Origin: Paenibacillus phocaeensis
GTDB lineage: Bacteria > Bacillota > Bacilli > Paenibacillales > Paenibacillaceae
Length of the DNA stretch: 64,000 nt
Direction: 5' to 3'
Assembly (NCBI RefSeq): GCF_900021165.1
Contig: NZ_FCOQ01000012.1
Coordinates: 271,147-335,146, forward strand
Shown here: positions 34,156 through 43,085 of the stretch, piece by piece
How the letters are laid out: the number at the start of each line of letters is the position of its first letter
Position numbering within the stretch: position 1 is the first letter of the stretch
Program-made: the position numbers and the translations under genes
The notes under the pieces: generated by a model
Databases searched by the model: none
Seen by the model: the letters and a program-made list of their open reading frames with translations, nothing else
Told to the model about the DNA's origin: nothing

Positions 34156-35805
34156 TCACTTTTTAGCCCCTTCCTCCTGCTGCTGGCGGTATTCGGACGG
34201 CGACAGCGCATAGTAATTCCGGAACGCCTTACTGAAATAGTTTTTGTCCTTATAACCCAGCATTTCTGATATCTCCTGGATTTTGAGCGACGAATCGTCA
34301 AGCAGCTCTTTGGCCTTGTCCATCCGCACCTTCTGCACATATTCGTGGATGCCGCAACCATATTGTTGCTTAAACAGCTTCATCAAATACTCCCGGCTGA
34401 GAAAATACTTCTCCGTAAACATCGAGATTTTGATGTCCTCAAAATAATGATGGTCGATGTAATCCTTGATATCCTCGACGCTGAACGGCCGACCTGCCGC
34501 CATCGAGCGGCGAACCTGCTCGTGATAATACTCCGTCAATTCGAGCAGCCGCGCTTCGAGTTGTTCAAACGAGGCGTAATCCGTGTGCAGCCCCAGCGCC
34601 TGCAGCGAACGATCCCCCCCGGAGGCGGGAAGCTTGTCCGCCGGAACGCCAAGCTCGGAGGCGGTATCGTTCATCAGCACAACGATTTCCCGCAGCAAGC
34701 GGTCGGCCGCGCCGATACTGAAGAAGCCGGAAGCCTTGATGCTCTTGGCGAACTCGGCCATAACCGATCGGGCATGGTTCAAATTGCCCGCCTCCAGCGC
34801 CCCCCGCAAGATCGGCATGCGGCTGGAGAAGGAGAAGTTCTCCTTGATCGCCGGCTTGTCCGCCTCCCCAATGACGGCGGCTCCTTTGAGCTTCAGCAGA
34901 TCGATGGCCTGAACGTTGGCAACCGCCTCTTCATAGGAAACGGCGAGGTCCAGCACATCCTCACCATACCGGCCGATCCCCCCGACCGCCAGCACACCGA
35001 ACAAATCGCTCAACGTCGTTACGGCTTTTCGTACCAACTCCCCCGTGCGGAAGGCAATTTCCTTCGGGTAACCGCCCTGTGCCGTGTACACCGCAATCAT
35101 CTCCCGCTCCTGCTTCGGATTGGCAAAGCTGAAGCATTGCAGGTGATCCACGCCGACATCATTAACCACGTTGGCTACGGCGAAATAGAGCAGTTCCCGG
35201 TCCCGATTGAACCGGCTGTCCCGCACGGCTTCCATGTTCATGATCCGCAGGACGAACACGCCGAACCGGTGATTGGGTTCATCCGCGCCGATCAGCGGCA
35301 GAAACGCCTGATTGCTCTGCTTTTTGAAGCTGCGCTCCATAATAGAGAGATAGATTTTCTCTTTCAATTTCGGAAGCGATAGATTAAACGCAATGTTCCG
35401 CGTGATCGATTCACTCTGGCTCTGACGCTTGGCGTTCAGCACATCGACGGCCTTGCGTAGCGCCTGGTTCAAGTCTTGCCGGTTGACCGGCTTCAACAGG
35501 TAATCCACCACTCGGGCATGAATCGCCTGGCGGGTGAATTCGAAGTCATTATACCCGCTGATGACGATCGTCAGCAGCTCGGGATACTCCTGCTCCACGA
35601 TCCGCAAGAATTCAACCCCGTTCAGCTCGGGCATCTTCATATCGACCATCACGATATCCGGCTTGTGCTGCTCCAGCATCGCCAGCCCCGCCTTGCCGTC
35701 CGTTGCTTCCCAGATTTCATCGACCTCAAGATCCTGCCAATTTCCCAATATTCGAATCGCTTCGCGAAGCGGTTCTTCGTCGTCGATGATCAATACTTTA
35801 TACAT
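34156..35805 (-). CDS. YesN-like response regulator, AraC type
   Basis: 549-residue regulator with an N-terminal receiver domain (acidic pocket DDE at 8-10, phospho-acceptor D55 in VDMKMP, switch lysine in LLKPV), a long middle region of about 290 residues, and a C-terminal AraC double helix-turn-helix (ISMFTEKYFLSREYLMKLFKQ and IQEISEMLGYKDKNYFSKAFRN). Its start overlaps the kinase stop by 8 bases. It should activate the adjacent sugar transporter genes when phosphorylated. The 19-bp elements next to both transport units are candidate targets. Confidence 0.94.
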   Translation of the reverse strand: MYKVLIIDDEEPLREAIRILGNWQDLEVDEIWEATDGKAGLAMLEQHKPDIVMVDMKMPELNGVEFLRIVEQEYPELLTIVISGYNDFEFTRQAIHARVVDYLLKPVNRQDLNQALRKAVDVLNAKRQSQSESITRNIAFNLSLPKLKEKIYLSIMERSFKKQSNQAFLPLIGADEPNHRFGVFVLRIMNMEAVRDSRFNRDRELLYFAVANVVNDVGVDHLQCFSFANPKQEREMIAVYTAQGGYPKEIAFRTGELVRKAVTTLSDLFGVLAVGGIGRYGEDVLDLAVSYEEAVANVQAIDLLKLKGAAVIGEADKPAIKENFSFSSRMPILRGALEAGNLNHARSVMAEFAKSIKASGFFSIGAADRLLREIVVLMNDTASELGVPADKLPASGGDRSLQALGLHTDYASFEQLEARLLELTEYYHEQVRRSMAAGRPFSVEDIKDYIDHHYFEDIKISMFTEKYFLSREYLMKLFKQQYGCGIHEYVQKVRMDKAKELLDDSSLKIQEISEMLGYKDKNYFSKAFRNYYALSPSEYRQQQEEGAKK

Positions 35806-37627
35806 GACTGCTGCCTCCCCGCGGTATCAACATACGCATCTCCGTGCCGCTCCCATCGCTTTGGATGCTGAGCTCGGCTTCCTCCCCATAGAGCAGCTTC
35901 AGGCGGGTATACAGGTTTTTGAGGCCGATATTCTCCCCTTCCTGCTCCTCCCATTCCTGGCGAAACGAAGCCTCAATCTGCTCCATGCGCTCCGGGGAAA
36001 TCCCCGGGCCGTTGTCCGAAACGGAAATCGCGGCATGGGTGTCCCCCAGCTCGGCGTGAATGCGAATGGAGATGCCGTTCGACACTTTCTCCAGCCCGTG
36101 TTTGATGGAGTTTTCGACCAGGGACTGAATGGACAGCTTGGGAATTTGCAGCTCCTTGAGGGCCTCCTCCCATTCGACCGTTACCTGCAGACGGCTGCCA
36201 AACCGGGCTTTCTGCAGCGCCAGATAACGTTCGATATGCCGCAGTTCCTCCCTAGCGTGTACGATGTCTTTTCCACTTATGCAATATCTCAGCGTCAGCG
36301 CCAAGGCATCCACCATATCCGCCACCTCGTCGTCCCCGCTCTTCAGCGCCTTGGTCGAAATCGCCTGCAGCGCGTTATACAGAAAATGCGGGTTAATCTC
36401 GGCCTCCAGCGCTTTGAGAATGGCATTCTTCTCAACCAGCTTCATCTTGTAGCGCTCGTTGATCAAATCGTTCGTCCGCCGCACCATCCGATTGAAATGC
36501 CGGGATAAATAAGCGATTTCGTCCCGGCCCTTCACCGGAATCTCCGCATCAAACGTCCCTTCGCTAAAGCGGCGCATCTGCAGAGACAGATCCTTGAGCG
36601 GGCTTGTAATTTTATTGGAGAACAAGGTGACCAGCACTAACGAGATCAGCAGAAAAATCAAACCGATCAAATACCCCAGATTCCGCGTCGCTTTGGCGGC
36701 GGCATAAATATTGCTGTACGGAATCGGTTTGACCAGCTTCCAGCCCCCGTTCGCTTCAATGTTATAAATGATCAGATAACGTTCCCCCGCTTCGTCCGTC
36801 CAGGTCAGCGGCTTCATCGACGCATCCTCTCCAAGCCGGGCAAGCCATGACGCCTTGCCTACCTGATCCAGAAAGGCAGGGTCGTCCACATGGAAAGGGA
36901 CGTTGTCCGGATCCAGATACAGCAGATGCTCGCCGTTCTCGAACGGGACATCTTTCAGGATCTGGTCTTTCGCCGTCGGCTTTAAATAGAAGGAAATGAC
37001 GGCTTTCGGTTCGCGCGTGACCAGGGAACGCAAGACCCGGTGATACCCCATAAAGGTGGGCTCCTCTTTCATGACATAACCCGATTTCGCCCCGGGCACG
37101 ATAAACGATTGATAAGACCGGTTATGACGGCTCTCCATGGCCTGCTTGTACCACGGCTGATCCGGGATCCCCTCCTGGTAGCTCGCCCGGATCGTTACGT
37201 TATAAGCTTCACGCGTGATGGCGTAATATTTGTGCTGGTCGATCAAGTACAGATAAATGCTCTCCAGGTCGTTTCGCGAATAAAACAGCCCGCGCAGGTA
37301 ATCCTCCAGGTACATTTTCGCCGCATAGTCCGACTCTTCGTTGATAATCGCCTGCAGGATGTCCTCATAATGAATCAGCGGCAGGGACAGCTGTTCGACA
37401 CCGGCCAGGTAGTCTTCCAGCTTCTGATTAATCAGCTTCAGGTTGTTTGTCGTGCTGGCCATGCTGTGGTTCACGGATTCCCGCTCCAGCATCTGATAAG
37501 AAATGACCGTCAGAAGACCAACCACCAGAATAATTATGGTTGTAAACAACAAAATAAGCTTATTGACCAGTCGGCGCGAAACCCGGTCAGTAAGCGTCGT
37601 TAACGTGTTTAAGATGCGGTTGAACAT
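35798..37627 (-). CDS. YesM-like sensor histidine kinase
   Basis: 609-residue membrane kinase. First membrane segment at about 24-46, an extracellular Cache-like sensor to about 300, second segment near 305-325, HAMP with TSPLKDLSLQMRRFSEG, then the His_kinase region with the phospho-acceptor in EAEINPHFLYNAL and an ATPase domain with N box LVENSIKHGL and G box DNGPGI. GAGGAG lies just before the ATG. It pairs with the regulator encoded immediately downstream and probably senses a sugar or its binding protein. Confidence 0.94.
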   Translation of the reverse strand: MFNRILNTLTTLTDRVSRRLVNKLILLFTTIIILVVGLLTVISYQMLERESVNHSMASTTNNLKLINQKLEDYLAGVEQLSLPLIHYEDILQAIINEESDYAAKMYLEDYLRGLFYSRNDLESIYLYLIDQHKYYAITREAYNVTIRASYQEGIPDQPWYKQAMESRHNRSYQSFIVPGAKSGYVMKEEPTFMGYHRVLRSLVTREPKAVISFYLKPTAKDQILKDVPFENGEHLLYLDPDNVPFHVDDPAFLDQVGKASWLARLGEDASMKPLTWTDEAGERYLIIYNIEANGGWKLVKPIPYSNIYAAAKATRNLGYLIGLIFLLISLVLVTLFSNKITSPLKDLSLQMRRFSEGTFDAEIPVKGRDEIAYLSRHFNRMVRRTNDLINERYKMKLVEKNAILKALEAEINPHFLYNALQAISTKALKSGDDEVADMVDALALTLRYCISGKDIVHAREELRHIERYLALQKARFGSRLQVTVEWEEALKELQIPKLSIQSLVENSIKHGLEKVSNGISIRIHAELGDTHAAISVSDNGPGISPERMEQIEASFRQEWEEQEGENIGLKNLYTRLKLLYGEEAELSIQSDGSGTEMRMLIPRGGSSHV

Positions 37628-37666
37628 AACTCCTCATTTCTAGTACGCCGGGGAAAAAAGCGAGTT

Positions 37667-37685
37667 CACCTTTTTACCCTTAACT
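37667..37685 (+). promoter_or_regulatory. 19-bp element shared with binding-protein promoter (copy 2)
   Basis: CACCTTTTTACCCTTAACT on the plus strand, 129-147 bp before the first permease gene and pointing toward it. It matches copy 1 at 18 of 19 bases; the flanking GCGAGTT at 37660-37666 recurs at 34150-34156. It also lies 40-58 bp upstream of the kinase gene on the other strand. Confidence 0.6.
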
Positions 37686-37813
37686 GTTTTCTTAAATCCA
37701 TTTTGGCAGCAAAATCGCTGATTTATAATCATTATAGCCGAAAAAGCCAAGGTGTGCAGGGAACCGGCATCACCCGATCTTTTACCAATACGCCATGAAA
37801 ACGAGGTGCCATT

Positions 37814-38701
37814 ATGTTCAAACTAGGGAGAAAACGGGGCGAGCGATTGGAGTTTGGCCTATTCACGCTGCCGATTCTGATCTCCATTATCGCGGTCTTC
37901 TATTATCCGTTTGTCATGACCATACGTTATTCCCTGACCAAATGGAACGGGATCTCCAAACATCCGAAATTTATCGGACTCGACAATTTCAAGCAAATCT
38001 TTATGGGCGACGCGAACTTCTCGCATGCCGCCTGGTTTACGATCAAATACGCGATCCTTTATATCGTGCTGATCAACGTGCTGGCGATTTTGCTGGCGCT
38101 GGTGCTCGATATGAAGCTGAAGACGACAACCTGGCTGAGAGCCGCCTTCTTCATCCCTTACATCCTCAGCTTAGTCATCGTAGGTTTTATCTGGAAGTTC
38201 ATCTTCATGCAAGGCTTCGAATCGCTTGGTGCCAGCACCGGCTGGGGAGTATTCGCCTTAAGCTGGCTGGGTGAACCCGGACTCGCCTTCATTTCGGTGT
38301 TGTTCGTATCCATCTGGCAGTCGATCGGATTTTATATGGTGATTTACATCGCGGGGCTGCAATCCGTACCGGACGACTTGAAGGAAGCGGCCACGGTAGA
38401 CGGTGCCGGTCCATTTCGCCGATTCTTTAACGTGACGTTGCCCTTGCTGGCTCCGTCGATTACGATTTCCGTCTTTATGGCGCTGACCAACTCGATCAAG
38501 GTGTTTGACGTGATCTTGTCCTTGACCGGCGGCGGCCCCGGCGGCACGACTTACAGCGTGGCTTACGACATCTACCGCGACACGTTCCAGAACAACCTGT
38601 ACGGCTATGGTACGGCCAAAGCGTTGATCCTGTTCGTAGCGGTGCTGATTATTACGGTGATTCAGCTCACCATCTTCAAACGCAGGGAGGTTGAGGCGTA
38701 A
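37814..38701 (+). CDS. Sugar ABC transporter permease (MalF/LacF type)
   Basis: 295-residue CUT1 permease with six hydrophobic segments and the coupling motif EAATVDGAGPFRRFFNVTLP near residue 195. GAGGTG precedes the ATG. Its stop overlaps the next permease start by one base (TAATG). Together with the second permease and the binding protein on the other strand it makes an oligosaccharide importer. No ATPase is encoded here. Confidence 0.93.
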   Translation: MFKLGRKRGERLEFGLFTLPILISIIAVFYYPFVMTIRYSLTKWNGISKHPKFIGLDNFKQIFMGDANFSHAAWFTIKYAILYIVLINVLAILLALVLDMKLKTTTWLRAAFFIPYILSLVIVGFIWKFIFMQGFESLGASTGWGVFALSWLGEPGLAFISVLFVSIWQSIGFYMVIYIAGLQSVPDDLKEAATVDGAGPFRRFFNVTLPLLAPSITISVFMALTNSIKVFDVILSLTGGGPGGTTYSVAYDIYRDTFQNNLYGYGTAKALILFVAVLIITVIQLTIFKRREVEA

Positions 38702-39531
38702 TGAAAAAAAATACGGCCGGACGCATCATTCTAGAAATCGTGATGGTGCTCCTCTCCATCCTGTTCCTGTATCCGTTGTTCTTGACCATTATCAACTCGC
38801 TGAAGAGCTTCTCCGAGGTCATGACCGACGTGATCGCCTTGCCGAAGAAATTGACTTTCGAAAACTACAGCTATGTTTGGGAGTTCATCAACTACCCGCG
38901 GCTGTTCCTGAATAATGCCATTGTGACGATCCTCGGCTTGGCCGGGATCGTCCTGATCTCGTCCATCGCGGCGTATAAGCTGGCCCGCACCAAATCCAGA
39001 GCCAGCTCGATCATTTACTTCATCTGCATCATGCCGATGCTGATTCCGTTTCAATCGATCATGCTGACCGTCTTGCAGATGGCGAAGAACTTTCATCTCT
39101 CCGACAGCACCTGGGGACTTGGCATTTTGTACTGGGGCTTCGGCGCTCCGCTCGCCCTGTTCATCTACCACGGCTTCGTCAAGGGGATTCCGAAGGAAAT
39201 CGACGAAAGCGCCACGATCGACGGCGCCTCCGGCTTCCGGCTGTTCTTCAGCGTGATCTTCCCGCTGCTGAAATCGGTCACTACCACGATCATCATCATC
39301 GACGTGATGTGGATCTGGAACGACTTCCTGCTCCCGCTGCTCATGGTGAACGGCTCGCCGGCCACCAAGACGCTGACGCTGGCCGCGTACACCTTCGTCG
39401 GCCAATACACGTCCGATTGGCAATACGCGATGACCGCTATGGTGATGGCCGTACTGCCTTCGATTATCGTCTTTATCTTCCTGCAAAAATACATCGTCAA
39501 AGGCGTTGTCGCCGGCGCGGTGAAAGGTTGA
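38701..39531 (+). CDS. Sugar ABC transporter permease (MalG/LacG type)
   Basis: 276-residue CUT1 permease, six hydrophobic segments, coupling motif ESATIDGASGFRLFFSVIFP near residue 170. Translationally coupled to the first permease. A strong terminator follows within 10 bp. Confidence 0.94.
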   Translation: MKKNTAGRIILEIVMVLLSILFLYPLFLTIINSLKSFSEVMTDVIALPKKLTFENYSYVWEFINYPRLFLNNAIVTILGLAGIVLISSIAAYKLARTKSRASSIIYFICIMPMLIPFQSIMLTVLQMAKNFHLSDSTWGLGILYWGFGAPLALFIYHGFVKGIPKEIDESATIDGASGFRLFFSVIFPLLKSVTTTIIIIDVMWIWNDFLLPLLMVNGSPATKTLTLAAYTFVGQYTSDWQYAMTAMVMAVLPSIIVFIFLQKYIVKGVVAGAVKG

Positions 39532-39536
39532 ATAAA

Positions 39537-39577
39537 AAAGAGGGTGTCCCCAAAGCGGTTTTGGGGACACCCTCTTT
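39537..39577. terminator. Strong terminator after permease operon
   Basis: AAAGAGGGTGTCCCCAAA pairs with the complementary arm at 39559-39577 around a 4-base loop and ends in TTT; the A-run before it makes it workable from the other side too. Confidence 0.93.
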
Positions 39578-39681
39578 ATGCTATGCAATACTGTAACTTC
39601 TGGCAGCCACATTGTCGTTACTTTGGTCATCCATGCGTCAGTCCCTAATCGGGTTCTTCATGCCATGGTGTCCCTCATACT

Positions 39682-39807
39682 GCCTTTGCACGATTATCCC
39701 TCTCGCTCAGGGGGGCCAGAGCCAGGGCCAAGGCCAGGGAGCTGGAGTGAGACGAACTTTTGTCCATTTCTCGGCTACCTGATCAAAGGGAATAATCATG
39801 CAAAGGC
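39682..39807. repeat. 126-bp stretch bounded by inverted repeats
   Basis: GCCTTTGCACGATTATCCCT at 39682-39701 and the complement-like AGGGAATAATCATGCAAAGG at 39787-39806 plus C form terminal inverted repeats with two mismatches and one extra base. The interior is purine/GC-rich with GCCAGG-like stutters. No target duplication or coding frame is convincing. It fills most of the 330-bp gap between the permease terminator and the convergent GH43 gene; the rest of that gap shows nothing. Confidence 0.5.
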
Positions 39808-39861
39808 TCGCTTCAGACCTATTATGACGGAATTCCCAGGCCCGGATAGACGAATCGAAGC

Positions 39862-41448
39862 TTAATCCAGCTCCTTATAAATAAAGTAATCAAAATCGGC
39901 TGGCTTGCGCATCCCGCTGAGGTCCTGGGCGCATACGCCGAGGAAGGTGCCGGTGAAACGCACTTTCTCCGCCGGATCGTCGGACAGGTGGCTGACGTCC
40001 ACCGCCTCGCCGACGGCTTGCCAAGTCTCCCCGTCGAGGCTGTAAGAGAAACGCGCCCACTCGCGATCGATGCCGACGCGCAGCCAACAGCGCGATGCGC
40101 CATCGATCGAGATGTCTTCGTCCAGCAGTTCGTCGTAAACGCCGTTTTTCGTCTGAATGAGGTTCAGGCTTTTACCCTTCGTTTCATCGCGGGAAATCCG
40201 CAAATAGACATGATCATTCGTATCGTAAAATACGGTCAAGCCGGCCATCTGCTGGAACGTCTCCGGCTCGAACTCTACCGCGGTCTCCGCCAGGCAACGG
40301 AACGACTGCTGCCGCCGGGCCACCAGGCTTTGGCGGAACAGCGAGTTCATCGACTCGCGGCCATACAGCCGCAGGAAGCCGGGACGCTCGCGCAGCGTCA
40401 GCCAGTCCTCCGTTGGCGGAACGCGCAGCGTACTCCAATGGACGCCCAACTCGCCGCCGTCGAAGTCGTCCCGCTCCGGCTCCGGCTCGAACGGATGAGG
40501 CGGCAGCGCGGGGGCGGCCACCTCAACCTGCGGCTCATTGCCGCCGGTCTCCAGCCGGAACCAGCCGTCATCGGTCCATCTACCGCGCTGAATCGCCGTT
40601 TCTCGGCCAAGCGTGCAGTAGATATCCTTCGTCGGCCGTCCAGTCAAGTGCACCATGTACCACTCGCCCGTTTGCGTCTCGACCAGCGAGGCATGTCCCG
40701 CCTTTTGCAGCGCCAGGTGCGGTTTGCCCGAGGAGGTCAGAATCGGGTTGGTCGGGTCGACCTCGTACGGTCCGTCGATCGTCCGCGACCGGGCCATCGT
40801 GACCGCATGATCGTAATAGGTGCCGCCTTCCGCCGTGAGAAGGTAGTAATAGCCGTTTCTTTTATATAAATGCGGACCTTCGGTTAACCTAAGCTCTGTA
40901 CCCGTAAAAATATTTTTGACCGGACCAACCAATTTCCGTTGTTGAGAATCGTATTCCTGAAGCACGATCCCGGCGAAATGATTTTTCCCTTTCCGGTGAT
41001 CCCACAGCATGTTGACCAACCATTTGCGCCCGTCCTCGTCGTGGAACAGAGAGGGATCAAAGCCGCTGCTGTTCAAGTAGATCGGCTCCGACCAGGGCCC
41101 GTGAATATCGGAGGCCGTGACCAAATAGTTGGGAGTGTCCTTGAATGCGCCATGACGGCTTTTGACATCGGTATAAATCAAGTAGAACACACCGTTATCA
41201 TAGCTGAGGCAAGGAGCCCAAACTCCGCAGGAGCCGGGATTGCCCAGCATGTCGAGCTGCGAAACCCGCGTTAACGGATGACCGATCAGCTGCCAGTGAA
41301 CGAGGTCCCGGGAATGATGGATCTGCACGCCCGGGAACCATTCAAAGGTAGAGGTGGCGATATAGTAGTCGTCCCCGACCCGCAAAATTGAGGGGTCCGG
41401 GTTAAAGCCGCGCAAGATCGGATTAATGATCATCAAACGTACGCTCAT
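39862..41448 (-). CDS. GH43-family beta-xylosidase/arabinofuranosidase
   Basis: Cytoplasmic 528-residue enzyme. The five-bladed propeller carries the base D18 in NPDPSI, the second aspartate in GFDPSLFHDEDG and the acid E in TEGPHLYK; a C-terminal beta-sandwich from about residue 330 (ERDDFDGGELGVHWSTLR) is typical of the XynB-like subfamilies 11/12. No signal peptide, so it acts on imported xylo- or arabino-oligosaccharides. AGGGA precedes the ATG. It converges on the permease operon and is divergent from the LLM oxidoreductase. Confidence 0.9.
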   Translation of the reverse strand: MSVRLMIINPILRGFNPDPSILRVGDDYYIATSTFEWFPGVQIHHSRDLVHWQLIGHPLTRVSQLDMLGNPGSCGVWAPCLSYDNGVFYLIYTDVKSRHGAFKDTPNYLVTASDIHGPWSEPIYLNSSGFDPSLFHDEDGRKWLVNMLWDHRKGKNHFAGIVLQEYDSQQRKLVGPVKNIFTGTELRLTEGPHLYKRNGYYYLLTAEGGTYYDHAVTMARSRTIDGPYEVDPTNPILTSSGKPHLALQKAGHASLVETQTGEWYMVHLTGRPTKDIYCTLGRETAIQRGRWTDDGWFRLETGGNEPQVEVAAPALPPHPFEPEPERDDFDGGELGVHWSTLRVPPTEDWLTLRERPGFLRLYGRESMNSLFRQSLVARRQQSFRCLAETAVEFEPETFQQMAGLTVFYDTNDHVYLRISRDETKGKSLNLIQTKNGVYDELLDEDISIDGASRCWLRVGIDREWARFSYSLDGETWQAVGEAVDVSHLSDDPAEKVRFTGTFLGVCAQDLSGMRKPADFDYFIYKELD

Positions 41449-41572
41449 ATTTTTTCCCTCCCGTTTGAAACTGTTATCGAATTGATTATTGTTTTTCGCT
41501 CATTTGTTTAAAATTCGATTATAATAGAAATTAGGCTTTAATTTCTATTTATGCCTAAGGAGGCTTGATGAT

Positions 41573-42610
41573 ATGCCCGAACCACGGACATCCCACGATT
41601 CATCCCGTTTATCTCATATTCCCGTGTCGATTCTCGACCTGGCGCCGATCACTGCCGGCGGCACCGCCACCGAGTCGCTGAGCAACACGCTGGATCTCGC
41701 CCGGCACGCGGAGGGCTGGGGTTATCACCGCTATTGGCTCGCGGAGCACCACGGCATGCCCGGCATCGCCAGCTCAGCGACCTCGGTCGTGATCGGCCAC
41801 GTCGCCGGCGGCACGAAGAAGATCCGCGTCGGCTCCGGCGGCATCATGCTGCCGAACCATGCGCCGCTCGTCATCGCCGAGCAGTTCGGCACATTGGAGT
41901 CGCTGTACCCGGGGCGGATCGATCTCGGCCTCGGCCGGGCTCCCGGCTCTGACCCGCTGACCTCGCATGCGCTGCGGCGCGGGCCGGGCAGCGACGGGCA
42001 GGATTTCCCGGAGCGGCTTGCGGAGCTGCGGAATTATTTCCAGCCCGTCTCCGGTTCCTCCATGCGCGTGCGGGCGATTCCCGGCGAAGGCCTGCATATC
42101 CCGATCTGGCTGCTCGGCTCCAGCGGCTTCAGCGCGCAGCTGTCCGCCCAGCTCGGTCTGCCGTTCGCCTTCGCCAGCCATTTCGCGCCGGATTACCTGC
42201 TTCCGGCGCTCGATCTGTACCGCACGCACTTCCGCCCGTCGGAGGAGCTGTCGAAGCCTTACGCGATGATCGGCGTGAACGTGATCATCGCCGATACCGA
42301 TGAGGAAGCCCGCCGCCTGGCGACCTCCCAGCTGCAGCAGTTCCTCAACCTGATCCGCCGGCGCACGGCGCAGCTCAGCCCGCCAGTTGACCTGCTGGAC
42401 TGGACGCCGCAGGAGCAGGCCCTGGTCGAACGCCAGCTTAGCTATGCGGCGATCGGTTCGCCGGAGACGGTGCGGAACCGGTTGGAGCAGTTGCTGACGG
42501 AGACCGAAGCGGATGAAATCATCGTCGCTGCGCAGGTCTACGACCATCAGGCCCGCTTGCGTTCTTACGAGCTGTTGGCGGAGTTGTTCGGGGGACCACG
42601 TTCCCTGTAA
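41573..42610 (+). CDS. LLM-class flavin-dependent oxidoreductase (luciferase-like)
   Basis: 345-residue TIM-barrel protein of the luciferase-like monooxygenase family. It has the group signature [10 protein letters not shown] near residue 17, [16 protein letters not shown] near 57, [23 protein letters not shown] near 92 and [16 protein letters not shown]. This is the pattern of the B. subtilis YwcH/YceB group; reaction and substrate are unknown. AAGGAGG is well placed. A -10-like TATAAT lies at 41520-41525. Monocistronic as far as can be seen. Confidence 0.9.
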   Translation: MPEPRTSHDSSRLSHIPVSILDLAPITAGGTATESLSNTLDLARHAEGWGYHRYWLAEHHGMPGIASSATSVVIGHVAGGTKKIRVGSGGIMLPNHAPLVIAEQFGTLESLYPGRIDLGLGRAPGSDPLTSHALRRGPGSDGQDFPERLAELRNYFQPVSGSSMRVRAIPGEGLHIPIWLLGSSGFSAQLSAQLGLPFAFASHFAPDYLLPALDLYRTHFRPSEELSKPYAMIGVNVIIADTDEEARRLATSQLQQFLNLIRRRTAQLSPPVDLLDWTPQEQALVERQLSYAAIGSPETVRNRLEQLLTETEADEIIVAAQVYDHQARLRSYELLAELFGGPRSL

Positions 42611-42785
42611 CCCGACGGACACCTCTTTCCTACGCATCGGCTTGCAGGCCATCCGCCTGCAAGCCTTTTTGATTTTTCAGTCCCGTATCCTCTTGCACGA
42701 AGGGGCTTGGCTCTGCGAACCTCGTAGGTGAGGGGGAGTGTGTGTATGGTGCGTAAGGGGAGCGATCCTGTTGACCCGTGCGAAT

Positions 42786-42962
42786 TGTTGCATTTACTGC
42801 AGCATTTTGAGGCGATTCCAGCAGGTACAGGCCAAAATGATGCAATTTGTACAACAATTTTGCTGGAACTTGCGAAGAATGCCGCAAAATGTTGCAGTTT
42901 TTACAACACTCTTCGAGTTGGACCCGGTTAGCATCGTATAAAGCTGCAGTTTTTGCAACATT
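42786..42962. repeat. Array of four dyad repeats with exact 52-bp period
   Basis: Four related 21-bp dyads start at 42786, 42838, 42890 and 42942, that is at 52, 52 and 52 bp. The clearest copy contains TGTTGCAGTTTTTACAACA (42890-42908). The others match it at 15 to 17 of 21 positions, keeping the TGCA and CA-CA arms. The 31-bp spacers are unrelated apart from an A-rich end. This is the main content of the 475-bp gene-free region 42611-43085; no frame there has a ribosome site or family likeness. Confidence 0.85.
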
Positions 42963-42983
42963 GTCGGGATCGGCCGCGAACCA

Positions 42984-43011
42984 AACTAACTAACTAACTA
43001 TCTATCTATCT
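42984..43011. repeat. Tetranucleotide microsatellite
   Basis: Four AACT units (42984-42999) followed by three ATCT units (43000-43011), flanked by CCAAA and TTTGG. It directly follows the 52-bp dyad array. Confidence 0.9.
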
Positions 43012-43085
43012 CGGTTTGGATCTCGGCGCGCCCCTAACTTGACCCTCGCTCGCCCCCTCATCACCACCGCTTTCCCTAAGCCGCA

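Noticed and set aside
39578..39865. 95-residue plus-strand frame after the permease terminator
   Set aside because: It starts inside/after the terminator, has no ribosome site, and covers the inverted repeat.
41465..41478. cre-like sequence TGAAACTGTTATCG before the GH43 gene
   Set aside because: Three mismatches including the core; no dyad symmetry.
42728..42931. Short plus-strand frames over the dyad array
   Set aside because: No well-placed ribosome site, residues encoded by the repeats, no family likeness.
42786..42993. CRISPR-like geometry (21-bp repeats, 31-bp spacers)
   Set aside because: Repeats are strongly diverged and dyad-symmetric, only four units exist, and there are no cas genes.
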